Shown here one piece after another: positions 1 through 9,336 of a DNA stretch of 64,000 nucleotides. The stretch is from positions 1,391,753 through 1,455,752 of the forward strand of contig SSNP01000094.1 of NCBI GenBank assembly GCA_006937955.1, given 5' to 3'. Under the pieces are notes generated by a model. That model saw nothing but the letters and a program-made list of their open reading frames with translations, made no database searches and was not told the DNA's origin. Source of the DNA: Pachypanchax playfairii. Taxonomy: Eukaryota > Chordata > Actinopteri > Cyprinodontiformes > Aplocheilidae. A program made the translations under genes and the position numbers. Positions within the stretch are counted from its first letter, which is position 1. Each line of letters begins with the position of its first letter.

Positions 1-852
1 CTGTAAGACCAGCAGCAAAATAATGTTATTAATAGTAGTGTATAAGATTATCCTGTATTAGTCCACGTTCTGCCTGTTTACAACCAGCAGTAACATCAGT
101 CATATTGTTTTAAGGAAGGCGCATTTACTGGAAGTGATCAAATGCAGGAACGGGAGATGTAAACAAAGTGATTTACTATGAAACCATGATAGAACATGAG
201 TCAGATCAAGAATCTGTTGCTCACAGCTGAAATCTGTTCTACAGGCTTCAAGTTCTACTGATCAAAAACAGTTAATCTCAGTGTCATCGTGGATGTAAAC
301 TAATGTTACGAATAAACATTCAGATCAGATCAGGAGAAAGAAAAGAGACTAAAATTCACCAGAAATCTGTCATGGAGTTACTAATGTCTGATCCTGATGT
401 GAGTGTGAGCCTGATAGAACTTTATTTGCTTTTTACAGGCTGCAAATATTATGACAAAGTTGAATTATAGGTGTTTGTGTGGTGACGCGTCCTCGTGACT
501 GCAGCTTGTTTCAGAGGGAACAGAACGATCCTGTTGATTTCAAACCCCAGTCCCTTTTTATTTAGATCATTCATGTTCCTCAGCTCAGAACTCCGTGTGT
601 CGAGACATTCAGAAAAGAGGATTTCCACATCGTTCTTCGTGCATGTTGCTAGTTTTTTCCTGTGCAGTATTCGATTACAGGTCGTGTTTATAGAAATAAT
701 ATCTGATGTTTAACTCGAGCTGCACAGATGAATCTTTCTCCAACCCGCTGAGTCAGAACATCTACGTTTGGTCCTTGCATGAGTGATTACATCAATCTCT
801 GGTTTGATTTAGGGTAATTTGTTAATGAAGCAGTGTTGCTACAACCAGTGTT
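1..852. other. Gene-poor 5' edge (likely dmac2 intron)
   Basis: No coding exon, RNA gene or clear repeat was recognised here. The stretch lies upstream of the first visible dmac2 exon on the same strand, so it is probably dmac2 intron, and the missing 5' exons should lie beyond the window edge. The short open frames in it have no recognisable protein similarity and no splice context. Confidence 0.4.
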
Positions 853-1420
853 TCAAACTAAGCCAACTTTATTTATAAAGCACTTAAAAACAGCCGAGAC
901 TGACCAAAGTGCTGTACATTAAAAACAGCAATATAAAATACACAAATTAGCAGTAAAACACAAATAAAACTATACTAATACATTAAAATATACTAATATG
1001 ATTAAAAATCAAACCGTTAAAACAATAAAACAGTAAAATCATAAAACCTCTCATGCTACGTTAAAAGCTAAGCTAAATAAGTGGGTTTTAAGAAGAGATT
1101 TAAACATGGACAGTGACATGGACAGTAATGGACAGTGGCAACAAATTCCACGATTTGGGAGCAGCCACAGAAAAAGCTCTGTCCCCCTGAGTTTGCGGTT
1201 GACCTGCAGAACATCCAGGTACAGCTGGTCTGCTGACCTGAGGGACCGTGTGGGGGAGTGAACATGTAAGAGCTCAGACAGGTAAGGAGGTGCAAGGCCG
1301 TTCAAACATTTGAACACAAATAAAATCAGTTGAAATTGAATTCTAAAATGGACAGGCAGCGAGTGCAGGGATACCAAAACAGGAGTTATGTGCTCTCTTT
1401 TTCTCACGCCAGTTAAAACG
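853..1420 (-). repeat. 3' fragment of an L2-like non-LTR retrotransposon
   Basis: The minus-strand frame at 1051-1407 reads as the C-terminal end of a LINE reverse-transcriptase ORF. It contains the degenerate signature RKREHITPVLVSLHSLPV followed by RIQFQLILFVFKCLNGLAPP, which is characteristic of L2/CR1-group fish LINEs. The 3' end at about 853-930 has the typical non-coding tail with 'tttataaagcactt' and 'accaaagtgctgta'. It is 5'-truncated, with only the last part of the ORF left, which is usual for dead LINE copies. The exact LINE clade is an inference from these short signatures. Confidence 0.75.
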
Positions 1421-1835
1421 TGCAGCTGCGTTTTCTACTAGTTGCAGACGAGACAGGCCAGACTGTCCAGTTTCACCATTTTATCAATGAAAACAAGAGC
1501 TCACAAATAGTTTTCAATGTTCCTGGTTTTCACCACTTCCTGTTTGAAACTGAGACTCACCTGAAGCTAATAAAAACATTAATATTTACTTAATAAGTAT
1601 CAAACAACACATGGACATGAACACGTCCCTCTGTGTCCCCCTGAGATTTCTGTGTGTAAGACGGTTTGTCTGCAGCTGGAAGTTACGCAACATCTATTTG
1701 ACTCCAGCTGAAGGAAAACTAAATCTTGCTGTTTCAAACTCAACTGAAAAATACTTCTCACTATGTACTTGGAGTAAAATAAAAAAATATCAGTATTTGT
1801 TTGGAAAAAAAATGTTTTTTTTAACTCTTTTTCAG

Positions 1836-4236
1836 TTACTATGGATACACCCATAGTTTTTACGGAGCAGACATTGCATCTGGATATTATATTCTGAGGT
1901 TGGGGGGAGGATTTAGGTAAGTGTCTGATCCTCTGGCTTTCATAAATGTTTGCAGAGGATCTGAAGATGCAACTCAAACTGAATCCATGATGGTTTCTTT
2001 TAGGGATGCAACGATACCACTTTTTTCAAACTGATACGATACCAATACTTGGTTCAGAGTACTTGCCGATACCGAGTACCAATGCCGAAACTTCTACATA
2101 AAAATGCAACGAATTGGAAGACAGGTTTTATTATCTCTGCTTGTTACAACAAATATGAAATAAATATAACAAATATGAATAAAAATGACTTAAAAACTCA
2201 AATTTAAAAGTTAGAAAGTAAAAATTTCTGTAAAATTATTGCAGAGATTCCACATTTTAAGTATCGGTTTATGGTATCAGTTAACTTTAACCGATACGAG
2301 TACCTTAGATGGTATCGTGTCCGATACCAGTATCAGTATCGGTGCATCCCTAGTTACATTTTTATATTTGAGCCTTTAGCTCTTATCTGGCATGAGGATA
2401 TAAGTGTATTTCTCTCTGATTCTGTTGGTTATGATCCTCAAATTGTGACCACATCCAAAAGTTTTTTATTTTAAAGGGACTTAAGGCAACTTTACAAAAT
2501 CTGACTCAGTGCTGCCGCGACAGGCGCTGTGGCTAACTGCAGCCACCAGCCAAGCCAGCACGGGAGCGCGCACAGACACTTTACAGACTGTTCGTCTTCA
2601 CAGCACTGCACCGGGGAGGCTAACATACTTCACGTCAGGTCTCTCCACTCTGTTATTTGATTTGATCTCATCATTTTCATACTGTATCAGGCTCTAAACA
2701 CGACCTATAATGTTTTCTCACCTGGTCACAAGGAAATGAGCCATGTCAGCATCCGTTTTCACTCCCAAATGCAGCTGAAGTTCCCTCCATGAACCCAACG
2801 CATATCCAATATTTATGCGGGTGCCTGCCCGGCTTCGGTCATATTTTTTTTTAGACTCACGAGATGCCGCTAAAAAAGTCTTTTTTTTCTTCGTGTTGCC
2901 ACTTTTTTGGGGGGTGAGAGTGGATGCAGGTCGTTTGCTGGCTGCAGAAACATCCATAAGTATACCTTCAGTGTTTGAATCCAAGTCCACGGCGGCCATG
3001 TTCTTCCTGTTCAAGAGCTGTCGGCAACGCTCATGCAGCGTCAATTTACGTCACATCACTACAACTGCGCGGGAAAGTCGGACGTCGAACTGCAGCGCAT
3101 TATGTAGCACACAGCGTTTCCAAGGCAACAGACATATATGCGGATGGCCTCGTTATTTTGGGTTTTTAATGCTTCATGACCCATTAGCATTGAATAAACT
3201 GGAAATGCATGTGTAGTTTTTCACAAATCTTGCCTTATGTCCCTTTAAGTACGAGAGACTGAGGAAACGGTTAAACTCCAGATATCTGGGGGAAGAAACC
3301 AAGAGCTGTATTTATAAAAAATCATGGGCTGGGCTGTTTTTTTTTGTTTTTTTTTATTCCAGTATATTTGTTAGTATTTTTTTACATGTTGTTTATTTGC
3401 ATTCTATCATATGTTTTGTCTAAAATAAGATGAGGTACATTAAAGAAGCGTTAGTAGTTTGTTGCAGTTTGAAGGTGTTTTTCTGATTTCTTTGTAACAG
3501 GTCTGTGTTCCATCTTCAGGTTTGTTGGTCACTCAGACTGGTTCCGTTCAGACAAGAGGGGCAAGTTCAGCTGGGATTTCTTGAATCACAAAGACACGCC
3601 TATAGAAGAGGTGGACATGAGCCACTCTCACATCAACTACACAGGATTATCTAATTTAGGTATTAAATTCTACTAATGCTTTCTTCTCTTGTCAAAGTCA
3701 CTTTTAAAAACTCTGATCTTTTTTCTGGAAGCTGTCGTCTGTTGTTGATGAATTTCAGTGGATGTTAGAGGATGTTTTTTTCTGGTTTCAGAGAACCAGC
3801 AGTGTCTGCGGACACTAAAGCTACAGGGCTGTCCTGAGGTAGACGACTGGTTCCTGGCTAAACTTCATGTGTTCCAGGACTCTCTGGTGGAGCTGGACAT
3901 CTCTCACTGTCCACGTATCACCACAGGAGGCCTGGCTGCACTCAGGAACCTCAAGTAACTTGAAAAACTCGCATCATAAGCTAATGTATCTGAAAATAAT
4001 GACATAAAAATGTTCTCCTTTTGTTTTTCTTTATCTTCTGAAGGGGTCTGAATCATCTGAATGTGTCATCGCTGCCAAGAGTTTCAAATCCAGGGTTGGT
4101 GATCATTCTGCTGGAGGAGATGTTGCCACAATGTCAGATCACAGCTGATGGTTATGACTACAGCCTGAGGCCAGCTGGAGGAGGGGGGGGCACTGAGGAG
4201 GAGCATTTAGACAGAGGACAGTACAGACAGAGGTAG
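1836..4236 (+). CDS. dmac2: dmac2 (ATP5SL-like), 3' four coding exons
   Basis: Distal membrane-arm assembly component 2 is a mitochondrial matrix factor for building the membrane arm of respiratory complex I, related to ATP synthase factor B (DMAC2L). Coding exons are 1836-1916, 3520-3659, 3792-3954 and 4044-4236. All have GT-AG borders and the reading frame is continuous across the three introns. The protein reads YYGYTHSFYGADIASGYYIL, then FVGHSDWFRSDKRGKFSWDF, then leucine-rich repeat units (LRTLKLQGCPEVDDWFLAKL, LVELDISHCPRITTGGLAAL, LNHLNVSSLPRVSNPGL) and LLEEMLPQC, matching human DMAC2 in order. It ends in a short low-complexity tail at TAG 4234-4236. The first visible exon begins in mid-codon, so the N-terminal exons, including the mitochondrial targeting part, are outside the window. 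The intron at 1917-3519 has been enlarged by two DNA elements. DMAC2L is less likely, given the residues shared with DMAC2. Confidence 0.88.
2001..2352. mobile_element. hAT-type MITE in a dmac2 intron
   Basis: Imperfect terminal inverted repeats begin TAGGGATGCAACGATACC and end GGTGCATCCCTA, the common fish hAT terminus. The ends are rich in 'gatacc/ggtatc' sub-repeats. The flanking 8-mers gtttcttt and gttacatt agree at 6 of 8 positions and would be a decayed 8-bp target duplication. There is no transposase reading frame, so it is non-autonomous. Confidence 0.75.
2475..3244 (-). mobile_element. 770-bp TTAA-flanked DNA element, copy 1 (Kolobok-like)
   Basis: It is bounded on both sides by TTAA (2471-2474 and 3245-3248). 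The terminal inverted repeat AGGGACTTAAGGCA is mirrored as TGCCTTATGTCCCT. The TTAA target and RRGG-type termini suit the Kolobok superfamily; piggyBac also uses TTAA. The minus strand encodes a 108-aa frame (2718-3044) with a lysine-rich middle (TKKKKTFLAASRESKKKYDR) and the segment INIGYALGSWRELQLHLGVK TDAD. The latter resembles the N-terminal segment of abundant fish transposon-related proteins. No catalytic domain is present, so it is probably a non-autonomous derivative. A near-identical copy lies at 5518-6287. Confidence 0.75.
3249..3398. repeat. Duplicated flank shared with 6292-6431
   Basis: About 150 bp immediately downstream of the first 770-bp element, starting gtacgagagactgaggaaac, recur almost unchanged downstream of the second element at 6292-6431. 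The differences are mainly indels in T runs. The 5' flanks of the two elements are unrelated. A conceptual reading of this flank is open for about 30 codons, but it matches nothing I recognise and is not needed by the dmac2 reading frame. Confidence 0.75.
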
Positions 4237-4573
4237 TACACTGACGTCTTCAGGAACACTGAGTCTTCCATGAAAACTCTGCTTATACTTCATGTGTTAC
4301 ACGTTCTTTTGTTTGACTGTCACTTGTATGTTAATTTGTTTGAACTTGTGATGGAAACACATGATAAACAGCAGATGAAGAGAAAAAAACAACAATTCTT
4401 AGATTTGTTTCTGTTTTTTTCAGGGGGATGTAATAGTTTTCAGTATTTCCTGTTTGTCTCTTGAACCCACAATCAGCTGATTCTGCGCCAGTTTATCATG
4501 TAAATAATATGAAAAGTTGGAATCCTAGTTCTGATTGTGTGTTTGTGATTTTTTGTTTGATTGCCATTTATTT

Positions 4574-4579
4574 AATAAA
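4574..4579 (+). promoter_or_regulatory. dmac2 polyadenylation signal
   Basis: A canonical AATAAA lies about 340 bp after the dmac2 stop codon. It is the first such hexamer on this strand and is followed by GT-rich sequence. It is the likely end of the dmac2 transcript. Confidence 0.6.
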
Positions 4580-5517
4580 GACTGTGTCTAATGAAAACAC
4601 TGCTGTTGGCTAATAAACTCATATATCATAGTTATTTATGCTACGCTCCAAGATGTAAAGCACTTAGCCCTTCGGTGTGGCTGTATGTATTTCTAATCTT
4701 GACAGTGGGAGATTATGAGCCAATAATCCTGTCTGTAAATCCTGCATCAGAGTTCCAGGCTGCCAGTGGGCCTGATGAAAACAAGTAGCTCTAGCAGAAG
4801 AAACCAGTTCTGTACATAGAAAGATGAGTTGTTAAAACATATTTGATGCTACTTTACACATGATAGTTTTGTATTAATAGTTGTATTTAAGATCCATAAT
4901 AATGTCAGAGGTGGTATTTGTTAATAAACAGCTGGTTACAGTGTTACAGACTGCCAGGTTTGTGATGTGCAGTAGGAACTAGCATGGCATTTAGTTCATA
5001 GATGCTCATCAAGATGCTTTTATTTTTGGCATGTAGAAGAGTTGATAGAATCTAATTTATTGCCAAAGATTCCTGCAAGAGAGAAAAAATATTGAGAATT
5101 AGACAGAAGTGGAAAGTTTGAGTCTCAGGAATGTAATTGTAAAATAGGGAATTTTACTTATGCCTATAAAGGAGTTTGGAGTGATTCATATACTTTAGTT
5201 TTTTGCTTGTTTGTTTTATTTGTTCCTTCTGGGAAGGTATTTAATCTTAATTTACACAGTAGGTGGCGGAAATGCCCCTGGCTGCGACCATAGACTTTAT
5301 ATAAATCACTAGACGCCTCGTCCAGCACTGCAGCCTATTGGCGTCAGCGGCCATCTTGAGTCCGGTACAGACTCCACTCCATTACAGTGTAATCACAGCA
5401 GACTGAAGAGATTCTGTCATGCTTTTCTGCTATAAACAAGTGTTTCATTGTAATTTAAGATTAGTAGTAGTATTTAGTAAAACACAACAAATATAACAGG
5501 GAAGCAGAAGTTATTAA
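4580..5517. other. Spacer between dmac2 and the second 770-bp element
   Basis: No gene was recognised. From about 5260 the sequence turns GC-richer (CpG-containing 'gtaggtggcgg', 'cgtcagcggccatcttg') and looks like a piece of an older interspersed repeat into which the TTAA element at 5518 was inserted. The family of that repeat was not identified. Confidence 0.4.
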
Positions 5518-6287
5518 AGGGACTTAAGGCAGCTTTACAAAATCTGACTCAGTGCTGCCGCGACAGGCGCTGTGGCTAACTGCAGCCACCAGCCAAGCCA
5601 GCACGGGAGCGCGCACAGACACTTTACAGACGGTTCGTCTTCACAGCACTGCACCGGGGAGGCTAACATACTTCACGTCAGGTCTCTCCACTCTGTTATT
5701 TGATTTGATCTCATCATTTTCATACTGTATCAGGCTCTAAACACGACCTATAATGTTTTCTCACCTGGTCACAAGGAAATGAGCCATGTCAGCATCCGTT
5801 TTCACTCCCAAATGCAGCTGAAGTTCCCTCCATGAACCAAACGCATATCCAATATTTATGCGGGTGCCTGCCCGGCTTCGGTCATATTTTTTTTTAGACT
5901 CACGAGATGCCGCTGATAAAGTCTTTTTTTTCTTCGTGGTGCCACTTTTTTGGGGGGTGAGAGTGGATGCAGGTCGTTTGCTGGCTGCAGAAACATCCAT
6001 AAGTATACCTTCAGTGTTTGAATCCAAGTCCACGGCGGCCATGTTCTTCCTGTTCAAGAGCTGTCGGCAACGCGCATGCAGCGTCAATTTACGTCACATC
6101 CCTACAACTGCGCGGGAAATTCGGACGTCGAACTGCAGCGCATTATGTAGCACACAGCGTTTCCAAGGCAACAGACATATATGCGGATGGCCTCGTTATT
6201 TTGGGTTTTTAATGCTTCATGACCCATTAGCATTGAATAAACTGGAAATGCATGTGTAGTTTTTCACAAATCTTGCCTTAAGTCCCT
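5518..6287 (-). mobile_element. 770-bp TTAA-flanked DNA element, copy 2 (Kolobok-like)
   Basis: It has the same length, termini (AGGGACTTAAGGCA/TGCCTTAAGTCCCT) and flanking TTAA (5514-5517 and 6288-6291) as the copy at 2475-3244, with only scattered substitutions. Its 3' inverted repeat is a perfect mirror of the 5' one. The 108-aa minus-strand frame is also kept open (5761-6087). The near identity points to a recent duplication or recent transposition of the same source copy. It is probably non-autonomous. Confidence 0.75.
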
Positions 6288-6431
6288 TTAAGTACGAGAG
6301 ACTGAGGAAACGGTTAAACTCCAGATATCTGGGGGAAGAAACCAAGAGCTGTATTTATAAAAAATCATGGGCTGTTTTTTGTTTTTTTATTCCAGTATAT
6401 TTGATAGTATTTTTTTACATGTTGTTTATTT

Positions 6432-7339
6432 CCTTTAATCAGTTATTTTACTGAATGTTTTTATTATTATTATATGCAGTAAAATGAAATTAGAGCTGTT
6501 CCAAGTATCAGTGCAAAAAAGCAGTTTGAAAAAGATATATAAAAGATAAACATATAAAAATATTTGCAAAATATAAACATAAAGTATATACAATATAAAC
6601 TTGGAGGTGATGTGTGAGTATAAATTTGTTAAAGTTTTCTATCATTATATTATAAAGTATTCCTCATTGATTAGAAATAACTGCACAGAGGTTTTATAAA
6701 ATAGTATTTTATATACAAGGTTTAACAATAAGATCAAAGTAGTAGTAATTTATATACATGTCTATGGCTGCGACGGCTAACAGCCAATCCGTTTTCGGAT
6801 GTAAACAATGATGACTTCTGGAACTTTCTTCTTTTTGTTCCTTTGACCCCTTGCTCTTTTCATGTGCACTGCAGCCTAGTGGTGTAAAATGTTTCGCACA
6901 CTTCTTGTTCATAAAGCTAAATTCGTTTTCCATCTGTTTAATTACTTCTGATTTACTTCTGATCTCGCGTTCCTTCAGTCCTCTATAGACACACATTCCA
7001 CATGTTTCCAGATGAAATCACATGTTCAACGTTCACTTTTTCTTAACACAAATTAAAGTGACCAGTTGGTTAGTAATAAACAGCTGGTATGACTTTCTCT
7101 TTATGTGATTATCTGTTTATTTTTCTCATACAAAACCTTTTTCTATTTTATTTTGAATTCCATGAGCATCTCTGACTCTTCCTGTCCCCCAGTAGCTGTT
7201 ATTATTTGATTGTCTCAGGTAAAACTATGATGGATTCCTTGTGATTTGACGAGTTTTAGTTCAACACTTGCTTTTTCTACATATACCTGTATCAACCTGA
7301 GTTCTGTTTACCTCCTAAGCCTTGAGAGTTTCGGGTTTA
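6432..7339. other. AT-rich spacer
   Basis: No gene was found. The sequence is AT-rich with short A/T microsatellite-like runs near 6470-6600. The minus-strand frame at 6709-6996 has no recognisable domain. The TA dinucleotide at 7338-7339 is the left target site of the Tc1 element that follows. Confidence 0.4.
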
Positions 7340-8941
7340 CAGTGGGGCAAAAAAGTATTTAGTCAGCCACCAATTGTGTAAGTTCTCCCACTTAAAAAGA
7401 TCAGAGAGGCCTGTAATTTTCATCATAGGTATACCTCAACTATGAGAGACAAAATGAGGAAAAAAAATCCAGAAAATCACATTGTCTGATTTTTAAAGAA
7501 TTTATTTGCAAATTATGGTGGAAAATAAGTATTTGGTCAATAACAAAAGTTAATCTCAATACTTTGTTATATAGCCTTTGTTGGCAATGACAGAGGTCAA
7601 ACGTTTTCTGTAAGTCTTCACAAGGTTTTCACACACTGTTGCTGGTATTTTGGCCCATTCCTCCATGCAGATCTCCTCTAGAGCAGTGATGTTTTGGGGC
7701 TGACGCTGGGCAACACGGACTTTCAACTCCCTCCAGAGATTTTCTATGGGGTTGAGATCTGGAGACTGGCTAGGCCACTCCAGGACCTTGAAATGCTTCT
7801 TACGAAGCCACTCCTTCGTTGCCCGGGCGGTGTGTTTGGGATCATTGTCATGCTGAAAGACCCAGCCACGTCTCATTTTCAATGCCCTTGCTGATGGAAG
7901 GAGGTTTTCACTCAAAATCTTACGATACATGGCCCCATTCATTCTTTCCTTTACACGGATCAGTCGTCCTGGTCCCCTTGCAGAAAAACAGCCCCAAAGC
8001 ATGATGTTTCCACCCCCATGCTTTACAGTAGGTATGGTGTTCTTTGGATCCAACTCAGCATTCTTTCCCCTCCAAACATGACAAGTTGAGTTTCTACCAA
8101 AAAGTTCTATTTTGGTTTCATCTGACCATATGATGTTCTCCCAATCCTCTTCTGGATCATCCAAATGCTCTCTAGCAAACCGCAGACAGGCCTGGACGTG
8201 TCCTGGCTTCAGCAGGGGGACACGTCTGGCACTGCAGGATTTGAGTCCCTGGCGGCGTAGTGTGTTACTGATGGTAGCCTTTGTTACTTTGGTCCCAGCT
8301 CTCTGCAGGTCATTCACTAGGTCCCTCCGTGTGGTTCTGGGATTTTTGCTCACCGTTCTTGTGATCATTTTGACCCCACGGGGTGAGATCTTGCGTGGAG
8401 CCCCAGATCGAGGGAGATTATCAGTGGTCTTGTATGTCTTCCATTTTCTAATAATTGCTCCCACAGTTGATTTCTTCACACCAAGCTGCTTACCTATTGC
8501 AGATTCAGTCTTCCCAGCCTGGTGAAGGTCTACAATTTTGTTTCTGGTGTCCTTTGACAGCTCTTTGCTCTTGGCCATAGTGGAGTTTGGAGCGTGACTG
8601 TTTGAGGTTGTGGACAGGTGTCTTTTATACTGATAACGAGTTCACACAGGTGCCATTAATACAGGTAACGAGTGGAGGACCGAGGAGCCTCTTAAAGAAG
8701 TTACAGGTCTGTGAAAGCCAGAAATCTTACTTGTTTGTAGGTGACCAAATACTTATTTTCCACCATAATTTGCAAATAAATTCTTTAAAAATCAGACAAT
8801 GTGATTTTCTGGATTTTTTTTCCTCATTTTGTCTCTCATAGTTGAGGTATACCTATGATGAAAATTACAGGCCTCTCTGATCTTTTTAAGTGGGAGAACT
8901 TACACAATTGGTGGCTGACTAAATACTTTTTTGCCCCACTG
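7340..8941 (-). mobile_element. Full-length Tc1/mariner transposon
   Basis: A complete 1.6-kb Tc1-family element flanked by TA on both sides (7338-7339 and 8942-8943). The ends are long inverted repeats of roughly 200 bp: CAGTGGGGCAAAAAAGTATT at the left is mirrored by the sequence ending TTTTTTGCCCCACTG. Large parts of the arms, such as 7493-7540 against 8742-8789, are exact reverse complements. A single uninterrupted transposase gene on the minus strand fills the interior. It lies in the spacer between dmac2 and dnai2. Confidence 0.95.
7556..8578 (-). CDS. Tc1-family transposase, intact 340-aa ORF
   Basis: A DD34E transposase that would cut the element out and reinsert it at TA. The N-terminal part (about residues 1-110) is the paired-like bipartite DNA-binding region with two helix-turn-helix units: LSKDTRNKIVDLHQAGKTES and a second after the basic linker PRSGAPRKISPRG. 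The catalytic triad is visible as WSDETKIELFG (first D), FQHDNDPKHTA (second D) and SPDLNPIENLWRELK (E). The glycine-rich box VKHGGGNIMLWGCFS lies between the first two. At 340 residues it is the usual family length, with no frameshift or stop. It is an independent gene of the transposon with no functional tie to its neighbours. Whether it is expressed or active cannot be told from sequence alone. Confidence 0.95.
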   Translation of the reverse strand: MAKSKELSKDTRNKIVDLHQAGKTESAIGKQLGVKKSTVGAIIRKWKTYKTTDNLPRSGAPRKISPRGVKMITRTVSKNPRTTRRDLVNDLQRAGTKVTKATISNTLRRQGLKSCSARRVPLLKPGHVQACLRFAREHLDDPEEDWENIIWSDETKIELFGRNSTCHVWRGKNAELDPKNTIPTVKHGGGNIMLWGCFSARGPGRLIRVKERMNGAMYRKILSENLLPSARALKMRRGWVFQHDNDPKHTARATKEWLRKKHFKVLEWPSQSPDLNPIENLWRELKVRVAQRQPQNITALEEICMEEWAKIPATVCENLVKTYRKRLTSVIANKGYITKY

Positions 8942-8943
8942 TA

Positions 8944-9336
8944 TATTGTTTAATACTGAAACTAGAATCCACTCTAACCTTTACAATATTGAACCATATT
9001 CATCATCTCCTTTTCCACAAGTAATGAAAACAATTTGATGAGTAAATTAAAGAGTCTCGCTCATGAAGTGCTTCACCAAAGTGTTTATTAAGCCTGAAGT
9101 CATGAATCAATTAGATCGACTTTGAATTTATACAATTTGTTAAATTAAAGCTGAACAGAGTAGAATGTAAAAGTAGAGGGATAGAATTTTTTTTTTTTCA
9201 CTGCAGTACTTTAGTTTCTGTCATTTGTTTTCTTCTCTTTCTTCTGATATGTCTTAATCCTGGAAAAATAAGAGACATGTTATAAAACAGTCATTATTAC
9301 ACTAATCTACAATATTCGGTCAGAGCAGTGGAATGT
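8944..9336. other. dnai2 3' flank
   Basis: This is the 3' untranslated and downstream sequence of dnai2. It includes a minus-strand AATAAA at 9084-9089 (about 250 bp past the stop) and a possible alternative terminal exon whose acceptor reads TTATTTTTCCAG near 9258-9270. No other gene was seen. Confidence 0.5.
9084..9089 (-). promoter_or_regulatory. dnai2 polyadenylation signal
   Basis: AATAAA on the minus strand, about 250 bp beyond the dnai2 stop. It is a plausible transcript end in a gene with a compact 3' region. Confidence 0.45.

Noticed and set aside
2815..3216. 133-aa plus-strand frame in the 770-bp element, repeated at 5858-6259
   Set aside because: It is antisense to the more plausible 108-aa frame, rich in F/R/C runs and without recognisable similarity; it is kept open only because the two copies are recent duplicates.
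3249..3398. Open reading of about 30 codons beginning YERLRKRLNSRYLGEE in the duplicated flank, as a possible dmac2 exon
   Set aside because: The dmac2 frame joins perfectly from 1916 to 3520 and matches the human protein without an insertion there.
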